This document shows, piece after piece, positions 10,128 to 19,753 of a stretch of DNA of 64,000 nt. Origin of the DNA: Stentor coeruleus (taxonomy: Eukaryota; Ciliophora; Heterotrichea; Heterotrichida; Stentoridae); the NCBI GenBank assembly GCA_001970955.1, contig MPUH01000303.1, forward strand, positions 1 through 64,000, given 5' to 3'. A model generated the notes under the pieces. That model worked only from the letters and a program-made list of their open reading frames with translations. It did no database searches and was not told the origin of the DNA. Position numbers and translations under genes: made by a program. Every line of letters begins with the position of its first letter. Position 1 is the stretch's first letter.

Positions 10128-11540
10128 ATGATTTTAAGTATCAAAGATGGGACTGGTAAGGTGTTGTTGACTATAGAAGTAACCCGGGCTACATCAGTAG
10201 CAGATATAATCAGAGAAATTCATGAACAGAAGTCAATCCCTATAGAAAAAATTACCCTTTTGCTATCCACAAACGTCCCAATGGATGTTGATCGTTTATA
10301 TGAACACTACAATTGTCCTAAAGAAGTCTTTTTAGCAACAGAAGTTTGGTTTTCTTACTTTTCTGAAGAAGAACAAAGAGCTTATTATCATAACCCTTAT
10401 ACAAATACCACAGAATGGGAACTACCAGCTTGGGCTAAATCAGTTCCAGGACCATCAGGTGAAGACTCAGAATTCATGAAAACCATAATCCCAACAGAAA
10501 AACATGCAAAATATGCTCATTTATTAAGACCAACAGATTGGTTAGAAGGAACTAATTATAAGAAACGTCCAGCAAGAAAACAAATAGACAAACCTTATAT
10601 AAAAGAATTTGCTTATAAACAAGGAGATGAAGAATATAATATTTGGTATGATAAATATTTGAATGATTGGGTTGTTAGAGAGAGAAGAGCTGCTTCAACT
10701 AGAAGTGATCCAGAAAAAGATGTTGGATATACTAAAGCAGATATTTATGAGCCATTAACATCGTATTGGTGTTTACATTTTGTTAGAGGATGTTGTGCAG
10801 AAGGGGCAAATTGTATGTTTTTCCATCATTTGCCTAGTTTGGCACAGTGTAAAAGAATTGACCCGATTAAGGATATTTTTGGTAGGTCTAGACATGCAAC
10901 ACATAGGGATGATATGGGAGGGACTGGGTGTTTTCAAAAAGAATGTAGGACTTTGTGTGTGGGGGATTTGAAAATCCCACCAGGCGATGACCCAGTCGAG
11001 CAACTAAATGAAACTCTTTGGAGACACTTTTCCTTATGGGGAAGGGTTGAAGACATAACCTTAGTTCCTCAAAAATGTATAGCTTTTATCAAATATTATC
11101 ATCGATGCTATGCTGAAATCGCTAAAGAAGCCATGAGCAATCAATCTTTAGACTTTGATGAAATGATTAGCATAAAATGGGCTAACGACGACCCAAATCC
11201 TAACAAAGAAAGTCAATACTCTGAAGCTTGGCACAAAAAACAAATACAACTTGAAAGAGAAAACAGGGGTAAAAATGATAAAAAACCACAAAACAAAAAA
11301 AAAGATCAAAAAAAACAAGATGAAAAACCTGAAACAGAAATTGTGTTGCCAAAAAAACTCCCGCCTCCAGTTAATGTTGTAGAGTTAGAGAAAAAAATAA
11401 AAATAGAGTCTGCGGAAAAGGAGAAACAGATGAAGGATATGAGAAGATTGGAGAGTATATTGGAAAGAATACATCATGAACAACCAGAGACACTGGCGGA
11501 GATTGTGTTTCCTTCTTGCTTAGATAAAAATGATGATTAA
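10128..11540 (+). CDS. CWC2: Pre-mRNA splicing factor Cwc2 with ubiquitin-like and WW N-terminal regions
   Basis: The core is Cwc2/RBM22-like. A CCCH finger (CLHFVRGCC...NCMFFHHLP, about residues 213-234) is followed by IFGRSRHATHRDDMGG, TGCFQKECRTLCVGDL and an RRM (about 275-365). In yeast, Cwc2 contacts U6 snRNA, the U6 internal stem-loop and the intron in the NineTeen-related complex. Two additions precede it: a ubiquitin-like fold candidate at 1-70 (MILSIKDGTGKVLLTIEV... with the usual beta-grasp spacing) and a WW domain at about 73-101 (W74, YYHNP, W97). The C-terminus is Lys-rich and helical. The core identity is firm; the ubiquitin-like call is weaker. It begins 21 nt after the globin-like gene. 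Confidence 0.88.
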   Translation: MILSIKDGTGKVLLTIEVTRATSVADIIREIHEQKSIPIEKITLLLSTNVPMDVDRLYEHYNCPKEVFLATEVWFSYFSEEEQRAYYHNPYTNTTEWELPAWAKSVPGPSGEDSEFMKTIIPTEKHAKYAHLLRPTDWLEGTNYKKRPARKQIDKPYIKEFAYKQGDEEYNIWYDKYLNDWVVRERRAASTRSDPEKDVGYTKADIYEPLTSYWCLHFVRGCCAEGANCMFFHHLPSLAQCKRIDPIKDIFGRSRHATHRDDMGGTGCFQKECRTLCVGDLKIPPGDDPVEQLNETLWRHFSLWGRVEDITLVPQKCIAFIKYYHRCYAEIAKEAMSNQSLDFDEMISIKWANDDPNPNKESQYSEAWHKKQIQLERENRGKNDKKPQNKKKDQKKQDEKPETEIVLPKKLPPPVNVVELEKKIKIESAEKEKQMKDMRRLESILERIHHEQPETLAEIVFPSCLDKNDD

Positions 11541-12532
11541 TATGTTAGCTTTGAAGTTAAAATGTAAGGATTTATGTATTTTTTTTGTATTTAAGATATA
11601 TAGGTAAATAGGTTTGGCTTTTTTTGTTATTGTGTTTTGTACAAGGATTATATTTTTTATATTTTCTTGAGCTTGATTATAGCGATTAGATTTTACTGTG
11701 AATTAATTCTAAGCATCTCAAAAAATATAAATCTCATTTAATCTACTTTAAATAATATAAAAATCCTCTTTAAATCTTCATATAAACCATAATGATACAC
11801 ATGAATAATAAAGTCCCAATATACGAAATTGTACCTGTATAGATATAAAAACCCATATAATCTTTAAAGACTAAGAAAAAAGTTGATTGATGTATATCTA
11901 AACTCATATTACACTTTAACTAGACATAATTTCTCAACAATTATAACAAAAAAAAACTCATCTTCTTATTCAAGAAAAGTATCCTAAATAAATTATCATT
12001 TGAATTTATTATTAATATGTTAGGCTATTATAAGATTTATACGCAGAAAATTTTGTTTATTAAAACTTTTTAAATATAGGATTAATTTGTAGTTTTTTTA
12101 AGGTATAACAAAAATTTTCATGAAGGGTGCAAGTCTGATATTTATCGTAATATCCTTCATGGATTTTTTTAATAAGATTTTTGGGGTAAAAGTATACAAA
12201 TAGATAAATTACATAAAAGATAACAACTTTAAACTATATTTATATATTAGCATATAAGATACCAGATTAATTTTCAAACACATACATAAAAATCTTCTTA
12301 AAATATCAATCTTCAATACAATCAATATCATCACCACCACACTATAAATTTCTCACCATGATTTTTCTCCTATATTATCCGTCAATATCAAAACCTAAAA
12401 CTTCTTTTATATCCTTATATAATTGTTTTCTAATACAAATCCTACATAATTCCTATAAAAAATAACACATAACAATCATAAACTAATCTCCAAAACCCAA
12501 CAACAAACCACCTTACAATAATCAGGCTATAA
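11541..12532. other. 1.0-kb gap, G-rich then C-rich, with one hairpin candidate
   Basis: The first ~150 bases are G/T-rich and C-poor. From about 11700 the bias reverses, and 12361-12530 has about 40 C and 4 G. A bulged hairpin followed by seven T lies at 12119-12170 (listed separately). No protein gene was seen. Confidence 0.6.
12119..12170 (+). ncRNA. Candidate small structured RNA ending in a T-run
   Basis: catgaag (12119-12125) pairs with cttcatg at the 3' end. Inside it gatatt pairs with aatatc around the loop tatcgt, leaving an 11-nt bulge on the 5' side. Seven T follow at 12164-12170, as in an RNA polymerase III terminator. No A/B boxes, box C/D, H/ACA or tRNA features were recognised, so this is only a structural candidate. 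Confidence 0.25.
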
Positions 12533-13990
12533 ATGGATTCTCTTATGAAAGCAGTGTCTGGTCTGAAGGACAGGATCGTCAAAAGCCCTTTAGAAAGGAG
12601 CGTCCTTGAAGCTTGCAGCGATGAAAACTGGGGTTCAGCGAACACCCTTCTGCACGACATTGCCGAGAAAACATTTAACCAAGAAGAGCGTCAAACAATA
12701 ATGAAAACCCTATGGGAGCTACTAAAATCTCCACCAAAAGAATGGCGAAGGCTTTACAAAGTTCTAAACCTCATAGAAATCCTGATGAAATTCGGTTCAG
12801 CACCTTGTTTACATGAAATCCAAGATGAAGCTTTCAAAATCCGCATGCTACAGGATTTCTCATATAGAGAAGGTAGTGAAGAAAAAGGTATAGGTGTTAG
12901 AGATAAAGCAAAATATATATGCTCAATGTTAAATGATAGGAATTATTATGAAGAAGAGAAGGAAAAGGCTAAGAAAACCCGAAGTAAGTTTTCAGGAATG
13001 ACGTCAAATACAGGGTATACAGGTAAAAGTGATAGTTCTTGGCGTAATGACTCTTATGATCCTTATGTATCAAAAAGTTATCAAAACGAGTCTAGTTATA
13101 CAAGAAGTGAGCCAAGCCGTGAGTATACAAGAGAAACTGCATATGTTGAGAAAAAACCTTCAGCTGAAGTTTCAGATATTTTTAAAGTTCCTGATGTAAA
13201 ACCAGTGAAAACTGGGGTTTGGCAAGATGATCAAAAGAAAGCTCCTGTGGTTAATATGAGTATAAAACCTTTGAGTTCAACAAGTGGTCCTTCAGTACAG
13301 TCAATATTTGATGTACCAAATGTTAAGAAGGTACATGAGCCGGCAAAAACACAGGATTTACTTGGAGATGCAGGTTTTGGTGGTTTTGTCTCAGCCCCAC
13401 AGAATGATATTTTCCCTTCAAGTCCATCAAAATTACCAAGTCCACCAGCTCCATCTTTCCCTTCAGTTACGACTTTTCCCCCAGTTTCTAATCCTATAGG
13501 AGGATTCCAATCAACACCTTTACAGAATGAAAAGCCTAGTAGTTATACTAATGTACTTTCTGGGATATTTCCAAACAATCCTAGTCCATTCTCACAAACA
13601 ACTCCAGTTAATTATCCTGGAACTTATATAGACCCTAAACCTTCAGGATCATTTCCACAACAAAATCAAGATTTCAATTTACTTACAGGGTTATATATGC
13701 CAACTAATAGTATACAAAATCAGAATATCCCTAATCCTAATCCTATTAGACCAGCTCCTACAAATCAACCTATGATGAACTCTGGGCTTAAAGTTAATTA
13801 TAACATTTCAAATGATTCAGGAGCTACTATGTCGCAAATAAAATTATATGGACGAACAGACTTCAGTGATTTTAAAGCTGCTCCTGAGACTATGAATAAA
13901 CCTAAAGATCTTGAATCAAAGCTTTTTAACCTTGATGACCTACAAGCTGGACAACCAAAACCTAAAGAAATCGTAAAGTCAAGGTGGTAA
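12533..13990 (+). CDS. Epsin-like ENTH-domain clathrin adaptor
   Basis: Residues 1-140 form an ENTH domain: VLEACSDENWGSANTLLHDI, the EWRRLYKVLNLIEILMKFGS helix pair and the FSYREGSEEKGIGVRDKA loop typical of epsins. ENTH domains bind PI(4,5)P2 or related lipids and bend membranes during clathrin-coated vesicle formation. The remaining ~340 residues are low-complexity Pro, Ser, Asn and Gln, with repeated short motifs such as DIFKVPDVK, SIFDVPNVK and LLGDAGFGGF, which look like clathrin or adaptor-ear peptides. No ubiquitin-interacting motif is obvious. It converges on NDC80 with only 10 nt between stop codons, so the 3' untranslated regions probably overlap. Confidence 0.92.
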   Translation: MDSLMKAVSGLKDRIVKSPLERSVLEACSDENWGSANTLLHDIAEKTFNQEERQTIMKTLWELLKSPPKEWRRLYKVLNLIEILMKFGSAPCLHEIQDEAFKIRMLQDFSYREGSEEKGIGVRDKAKYICSMLNDRNYYEEEKEKAKKTRSKFSGMTSNTGYTGKSDSSWRNDSYDPYVSKSYQNESSYTRSEPSREYTRETAYVEKKPSAEVSDIFKVPDVKPVKTGVWQDDQKKAPVVNMSIKPLSSTSGPSVQSIFDVPNVKKVHEPAKTQDLLGDAGFGGFVSAPQNDIFPSSPSKLPSPPAPSFPSVTTFPPVSNPIGGFQSTPLQNEKPSSYTNVLSGIFPNNPSPFSQTTPVNYPGTYIDPKPSGSFPQQNQDFNLLTGLYMPTNSIQNQNIPNPNPIRPAPTNQPMMNSGLKVNYNISNDSGATMSQIKLYGRTDFSDFKAAPETMNKPKDLESKLFNLDDLQAGQPKPKEIVKSRW

Positions 13991-14000
13991 GTTTTAGTGT

Positions 14001-15710
14001 TTAAGCATTATTATTAGTCAAATCGTAGATTAATTCTTTTCTCCGCATAATTTCATTTCTAATTCTATCTATTTGTGCTTCTTGGGACCCAACCCATTTG
14101 TTAGCTTCTTTGAAAGTTACTTTTAAGAACTCTATGAAGTTTTTCATATTTAAAAAACCTTCTTTTACGTATTTACGAGCGTTTTCTTCAGTATTGGAGT
14201 ATTCTTTGCTGAATTTAGATAACGCTTTTTTCTTGAGATCTAAGTCTTCATTTGTAGCTTTAACTTTATTTTGATAATCTCCTATTGTATGTTTTTCTTG
14301 TCTTAAAGTGTCTTCAAGGGAATAAAGTTCTTTTTCTTTTTCTCTGAGGATGATGTTGAGTTTATCTACAGACAAAGTGTAGATTTTTTCGTTTTCTTTG
14401 AATTCTCTGATCTTTTCTGAGGTTTTTTTCTTGAGTTCTTCGATTTGTTCTTTTTTTATAAGGTTTTTAATAGCAATCTCAGAAATTTCGCTGTTGTTTT
14501 TGCCTGTGTTTTCAGATAGGGCTTGTAAGGATTGATTAGAGAAGGTTTTGACCCTTTGAAGTATATCATTTGGTTCAAGAGGCTCTTTGCCCCTATCGCT
14601 GAGGTTTTCTAACACAAGTTGGAATTTTATTTTTTCATTAACAAATGGGATATCGCCACTATAATTAGAGATTTTTTCTAGTCGGTTTAAAGCTTCGTTT
14701 ATACGGGCTTGGAGGTTGTTTTCACAGTCTCTTTGAAGTTCTTTATACCTTTTTCTTTGTTCTTCAGAGTTAGAGGTAGCCGAGTCGAGGTTTTTTTCTT
14801 CATCAAGTATGGCTAGGCTTTCATCTAAAGACATCGACTGGTTTTTTACTATAAATTCTAAAGAGTCTGCTACTTCTCTGCTTTCAGAAATGTTTTTTTT
14901 CAGTATCTCATGAGATTTTTCTGATGAACTTATCCTTTCTTCATACACACGTATTTCATTAAGTATATTCGCAACTGCATTTTTACTGCTCATAATATGT
15001 GATTTAAGCACTGTAGTCTTAGACTCAAACGACATAAAATTATTCTTCTTATTCTTCAAATCATCCCTTTGACTCCTCAACATCTCCGTCATACTTTCAA
15101 GTTCCCTTTTCTTATCAATCCTTTCATCAGTAAACCTTTCTTGTATATAAACAATTTCTCTTTTAATCTCATTCATGTCTTCATGTTCAAACCATTTCTC
15201 ATATGCTTGTGCATACAAATAAGGTAATTTTTCAGTATTTGATTCATTTGATAATATAATAGAATTATTATCTTCAATATCATAAGATTCATCTGAAAAC
15301 TTGACTAAGTCTATAAGCCATGATAAACTGGCTAATAAAGAAGGCCAAGAATTAGGTGCTCCAACTGCTAATAATGAGTTTTTACTTATTGTATATGGAT
15401 AACCCATTTGTCTAAAAAAATTTGGAACATCTTCATCTAGTCTACCAGTAAAAATATAGTTAGGGTCAATTTTTTGGATAAGGATTGTTAGGATATCTTG
15501 AAAGTCTTTTGTACTTGGGGCTTTAAGGTTTTTTACAGTTATTGGGTTTTCTGGGACGTGCTCTTGGAAGTATGAGACTATTTCTTTTTGGCAGTTTAAT
15601 TGTGTTATCTTATCGGCAAATAACTTTAGGTCTAAACTGAGTCTATTTGCTCCCATTGCACTTTGTCTAGATAAAGTTTTTGATGCGTATGATTTGCGCG
15701 GTAAATCCAT
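14001..15710 (-). CDS. NDC80: Kinetochore protein NDC80/HEC1
   Basis: Residues about 25-140 match the NDC80 calponin-homology domain: KAPSTKDFQDILTILIQKID, VPNFFRQMGYPYTISKNSL and LLAVGAPNSWPSLLASLSWL are near-diagnostic. The rest (about 170-560) is long coiled coil that dimerises with NUF2. NDC80 links kinetochores to spindle microtubules. The 569-residue length is close to the family norm (about 640). The positively charged N-terminal tail before the CH domain is short (about 25 residues). In a ciliate it should act on micronuclear mitosis and meiosis, since the macronucleus divides without kinetochores. It converges on the epsin gene. Confidence 0.96.
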   Translation of the reverse strand: MDLPRKSYASKTLSRQSAMGANRLSLDLKLFADKITQLNCQKEIVSYFQEHVPENPITVKNLKAPSTKDFQDILTILIQKIDPNYIFTGRLDEDVPNFFRQMGYPYTISKNSLLAVGAPNSWPSLLASLSWLIDLVKFSDESYDIEDNNSIILSNESNTEKLPYLYAQAYEKWFEHEDMNEIKREIVYIQERFTDERIDKKRELESMTEMLRSQRDDLKNKKNNFMSFESKTTVLKSHIMSSKNAVANILNEIRVYEERISSSEKSHEILKKNISESREVADSLEFIVKNQSMSLDESLAILDEEKNLDSATSNSEEQRKRYKELQRDCENNLQARINEALNRLEKISNYSGDIPFVNEKIKFQLVLENLSDRGKEPLEPNDILQRVKTFSNQSLQALSENTGKNNSEISEIAIKNLIKKEQIEELKKKTSEKIREFKENEKIYTLSVDKLNIILREKEKELYSLEDTLRQEKHTIGDYQNKVKATNEDLDLKKKALSKFSKEYSNTEENARKYVKEGFLNMKNFIEFLKVTFKEANKWVGSQEAQIDRIRNEIMRRKELIYDLTNNNA

Positions 15711-16488
15711 TTATATTTTTTATATTTTCAGAAGGTGATAGGGAGATTAAGATTAAGTGATGTTGTTTTATTTTCTTTGTATATTAGGGGAATATAACAG
15801 GGTTTTTTTGATTGTGAATATTAGGTTTTTAGTGAATTTTTGCTTTGATATGTTTATCTGGAAAAATTATGGGAAAGTTTATAAAAAACTTGATTATTGA
15901 GTTAGATTAATAATAAACTTTAATTATTTAAGAAATTGAAGTTAAAGCATTGAAATTGTTAGCCAGTGTTATAAAAAATATATTCTTTTATTATGGAAAC
16001 TTATAAGGGCAAATTGAAATTTAGTATCCCTTAATTTGTAATTATATAGAAGGAATTTGATATAAATCAATACCAACTCTTGCATAAAACTTATATTTAA
16101 TATTTCCCCAAAAGAAAACAAATATATATGTATGCATTGATAATATAACAGTAATTTTAAGTGATGATAAAAATAAGTATTATATTTTATAAATGACATA
16201 ATCTCATCTTAACTTTGGAAAGTAAAAGTTATATAAAATCAAAAAATCTCTTACAACATCATCAAATATTTATCTTTAAACATTAAAATCCATAAATTTC
16301 CTATAATATTTAAATAAAAATACAAATCAAAAACCATCAACAAACTTGCTTATCAAACTTTTTCATATAAATTTAATCTTTATTATCTATAAATCAAAAA
16401 ATCACATTTTCAGTCAGTATTTCATATGAAAACAGCTTAAAATTTTCAATCTTAAAAAATATGCTATAAAATCAATGCTTTTATAAAC
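15711..16488. other. Divergent intergenic region, no gene seen
   Basis: The + strand is G-rich and C-poor next to the NDC80 start (15711-15960) and becomes C-rich before the TPR gene (16200-16488). One 76-codon open frame on the minus strand (15969-16199) is Tyr, Phe, Leu and Ile-rich and reads as translated AT-rich spacer. Confidence 0.6.
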
Positions 16489-17406
16489 ATGGGAGCCTGT
16501 GCTTGTAAAAAGAAAAAGATCAGAATTGAAATATCCGGTAAATTCCTTATGGATTCATTCCGTTATGATAATGCTATAATGTTTTACTTAAGAAAAATCC
16601 ATCAAAGAACAGAAACAAACCATCCAAACATAGAAAACTCATACAAAAAACTGGGAAGATGCATGTATCACTTTGGGAAATACGAAGAAACTATAGAAAT
16701 CCTAACAAAATGTTTAGATTTTTGCTCAACAAAAACCAAAGACGATCTTTATATGTGCGATATTTATAAAATGTTGGCAAATTGTTATGAAGCAGTTCTT
16801 AACTACTCATTAGCGGTTGAGTTTTTTATAAAAACCCAGAAAATCCTAGTAAAATACCACAAAAAAAGGGACAAAATTATTCTTGACTTATACTTATCAA
16901 TATCAAAATGCTATACCAATCAAGGCAAATTCAATCTATCCATTAAATACACTGAAAAAGCTCGAAAACATTTAGAAAGTGAGTCTTATTTCCCTCCAGA
17001 TCTAGCTGATATCTATATAAACCTTGGTACTTTAAATCGATTTTTAAGAAAATATGATGTCTCTTATCATCTATATAAAACAGCTGCCGAGATTTTACTT
17101 AAATATTTTCCACCATTTTCAATATTTTTAGAACATACGTATTTATATATTGGTATGAGTTGTGAGTGGCTTGGCAATATAGATGAAGCAGAACAATACT
17201 ATTTATTTTTTATCAAATCTAGAGAAACTTCATGTGAAAAAGGAGATATGTCGTTAATAAATTCATATGAACTAATGATTGACTTTTATAGCAGACATAA
17301 AGATATCAAAACACCTAAAGAGAATTATGCAGAAAAATGCAGAAATGTAATTATTGAGCACGTTAGCTCTAAAGGGAGTGTCACCCAAACAGGAGGAGGA
17401 ATATAA
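16489..17406 (+). CDS. N-terminally acylated TPR protein
   Basis: The start MGACACKKKK offers Gly2 for N-myristoylation, Cys4 and Cys6 for palmitoylation, and a run of four Lys: a triple membrane-anchor signal. The remaining ~290 residues are tetratricopeptide repeats (for example SYKKLGRCMYHFGKYEETIE, MLANCYEAVLNYSLAVEFF, YLSISKCYTNQGKFNLSIKY, YINLGTLNRFLRKYDVSYHL and YIGMSCEWLGNIDEAEQYY), about six units of the kinesin-light-chain-like 40-residue type. TPR solenoids hold partner peptides. No enzyme domain is present, so I infer a membrane-tethered scaffold. The ATG is the first in the frame and coincides with the acylation motif, which supports this start. Confidence 0.8.
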   Translation: MGACACKKKKIRIEISGKFLMDSFRYDNAIMFYLRKIHQRTETNHPNIENSYKKLGRCMYHFGKYEETIEILTKCLDFCSTKTKDDLYMCDIYKMLANCYEAVLNYSLAVEFFIKTQKILVKYHKKRDKIILDLYLSISKCYTNQGKFNLSIKYTEKARKHLESESYFPPDLADIYINLGTLNRFLRKYDVSYHLYKTAAEILLKYFPPFSIFLEHTYLYIGMSCEWLGNIDEAEQYYLFFIKSRETSCEKGDMSLINSYELMIDFYSRHKDIKTPKENYAEKCRNVIIEHVSSKGSVTQTGGGI

Positions 17407-17461
17407 ACTTAATTTCCCTAAAAATACCTTAACACCTAAACCCATTCTATCAAAATCTTCT

Positions 17462-17560
17462 TAAAATTAAACATAAATTTTTTCCATATCCTCTACAACT
17501 CATGATAATANTAAAATTAAACATAAATTTTTTCCATATCCTCTACAACTCATGATAATA
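17462..17560. repeat. 49-bp exact direct duplicate flanking an N at 17511
   Basis: Bases 17462-17510 and 17512-17560 are identical and separated by one N. The 3' end of the DENN gene reads through the right copy. An unmerged contig overlap is likely. Confidence 0.9.
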
Positions 17561-19264
17561 CGATCTAAACGCCGAAGTACTCACAACACCTCCTAAAAAT
17601 TCATGATTACACGAAGATGTACTGTCTCCAATATTCGATAATATTTCCTCAACATCATAATGTTTATTAGTATCCGTAGATCCTACAATCTCATCTAAAA
17701 CCCACTTAATAAATTTCTGTATTTCCTCAATAACCTTTCTTCCAGCTTCAATCTGTAAATCATCAGGTATATACACAATCCTCTCAGCAAACAATTTATA
17801 ATACTCTTTGATTTTTTCTGTAACATTATATGTTAGATTGATACTTTTAAAAAGCGCTTTATTATTAGCATTAATAACAAGTTTTGTTTTAATCCCACAT
17901 TCATCAAGTTTGATAAAAATTGCTGAACTAAGTTTTGATTGTAGACTAAGATTAAGTTCCCCAGGGTATCCAGCGATGATTTTTTGATTGTATTTTAAAT
18001 TAGTAAGTTGATTAAGATTAGCAATTGGGATGATTTCGCATTGACATAATAAAGGCATAATAAAACTTTGGAAACCTAAAACACAACTACTAAGGGCGTC
18101 AAGGTTTTTACTAACAAAAACAATGCTTTTTTCTAAGAGCACCGCACATAAAGTATAGTAAAAATCATTTAAGTTTAAAAGGCTGAATATAATCGGACAA
18201 AGCCAGGATTTGTCTAAGAAATAAAAGTCCATAGGGAAAGTGTAGTCTATATTTTCAACAGACTGAAGAATGATTTGTACTTCAGTAGGTTTAGAACTAT
18301 TATCCGCAGCATATTCATAATAAAACTCAATAAGCCCAGTTTCTTCACCTTGAAAGAATTTCTCAGCATCCATATATGGTGCTTCAGCCAAAAAATCTTC
18401 ATTAACAACAATTTTTGTCCTTCTCAAAGCTAGTAATCTATACAAAATCTCAAAATGCAACTCAAAACATGGGAAATAACTTATAAGACAATAACATTTC
18501 GGGACTATAAAATGCGTATTAAAGAAAGTATTCGAAGACAAATCATCAAAAACCACACAACAACAGTAAAGTAAACTTTTATCATAATTGACCATATCTT
18601 GAAAATCATACTCGTTCTCATTGGAAATCGGTTTTATACAAAAAATAAACGAATTCCCATCACGGAAATGCGAACTATAAAACACTTCAAAAATCTGAGA
18701 AGTTATTGACTCATTTTCTTTTAGCCCATGAGCGTATAATCCTAATGGAAAAGATAAGGATTTTATTGAACTTTGAGCTTCATCAGTTAGATTTTTTTTA
18801 TCAGGGAAAGAATATAAGATTTCTGGGTTTAAAGGTATATTAGGTTCGATTTTATCAGGATTGGCCCCGATTATTAGGAAATGAGAGAACATTTTGAATT
18901 CAATTTCTTCAAGTTCTTCAGTTTCGTAAAGAATTGGTGAGGATTCTAATTCGAGGTCTTTTGATGTGAGTTTTTTTAAGGATAAAGATTGTTCTAAGGA
19001 TTGGATTGCCCGAAGGTCACCACAAATGGAACTGGCGATTGTGCTGTAGTTATTTGCGCTTTCAGAATGTCGTTTTTTTATACGGATTTCGTTTTCGAGC
19101 TCTTCAAGTTCTTGTTTCATGTGAAAAATTTGACTTTTGATTTGTTGGTTTTTCTGGCTATAGATGTTCACCTGGTCGGCAGCGAGTTCGATTTCTTTAC
19201 GGGTTTCGATGGAAGCGATTAGAAAGCGAATGTACTCGTCTTGGAGACTTGGCTTTTCTTGCAT
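17543..19264 (-). CDS. DENN-domain protein, probable Rab guanine-nucleotide exchange factor
   Basis: After an N-terminal coiled coil (about 30-110) there is an upstream-DENN-like segment (FSHFLIIGANPDKIEPNIP, about 135-155) and strands ending in FIFCIKPISN. The central DENN core holds YCCCVVFDDL, FIVPKCYCLISYFPCFELHF and ILYRLLAL, then LLEKSIVFVSKNLDALSSCV and LGFQSFIMPLLCQCEIIPI. The last ~120 residues are the helical downstream part. DENN proteins load GTP on Rab GTPases; which Rab cannot be told. The 573-residue length fits a compact DENND member without extra C-terminal domains. The 3' end lies in sequence duplicated around an N, but the reading frame is intact. Confidence 0.85.
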   Translation of the reverse strand: MQEKPSLQDEYIRFLIASIETRKEIELAADQVNIYSQKNQQIKSQIFHMKQELEELENEIRIKKRHSESANNYSTIASSICGDLRAIQSLEQSLSLKKLTSKDLELESSPILYETEELEEIEFKMFSHFLIIGANPDKIEPNIPLNPEILYSFPDKKNLTDEAQSSIKSLSFPLGLYAHGLKENESITSQIFEVFYSSHFRDGNSFIFCIKPISNENEYDFQDMVNYDKSLLYCCCVVFDDLSSNTFFNTHFIVPKCYCLISYFPCFELHFEILYRLLALRRTKIVVNEDFLAEAPYMDAEKFFQGEETGLIEFYYEYAADNSSKPTEVQIILQSVENIDYTFPMDFYFLDKSWLCPIIFSLLNLNDFYYTLCAVLLEKSIVFVSKNLDALSSCVLGFQSFIMPLLCQCEIIPIANLNQLTNLKYNQKIIAGYPGELNLSLQSKLSSAIFIKLDECGIKTKLVINANNKALFKSINLTYNVTEKIKEYYKLFAERIVYIPDDLQIEAGRKVIEEIQKFIKWVLDEIVGSTDTNKHYDVEEILSNIGDSTSSCNHEFLGGVVSTSAFRSYYHEL

Positions 19265-19753
19265 ATTATTATTAGGAATTAAAGGTTTTTGTTAATAGTG
19301 ATTATTATAAAGGTGGAAAATTAGATAAGGTTATATGATGATTTTTAGAAAGTTTTTAAGGTGAGTATTTTTTTTCTGATGATTTGGGGATAGTTTTGTA
19401 TGAATCAGGGTGGAATTTTTTTACAACAATCCTTTAGGTAAAAATCAGCTTAAAACTCCTCCCTCTCTCCTTAAAGCCCTTTCCTTAACTCTACAGCTAA
19501 AATCTCCCACTATCTTCAAACTTGACATCCTATCCCACAAAAGCCTGACATTTTTAAAGTCCATAACAATTCTTAAATCCTTAATCTAAACATAAAAAAC
19601 TATCCATTCAAATCATTCTTCATAAAACTTAAATTAATTCTCTTATAAAATCAACACCCATTAAGCTTTTTTAAATAATAAAATTATCAAACTTTCTCTA
19701 TAAACTTTAATTTGTTAGTCATATATTATAATAAAAATATTTTCCTACTATAA
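19265..19753. other. Divergent intergenic region, no gene seen
   Basis: G-rich and C-poor to about 19420, then strongly C-rich and G-poor to the next start, the usual signature between divergent genes here. Confidence 0.6.

Noticed and set aside
10081-10135. A single fused globin-CWC2 gene through a tiny intron
   Set aside because: No 15- or 16-nt GT-AG segment bridges the TAA at 10106 and the ATG at 10128 in frame.
15969-16199. 76-codon open frame on the minus strand
   Set aside because: The composition (Tyr, Phe, Leu, Ile) matches translated AT-rich spacer, and it has no recognisable domain.
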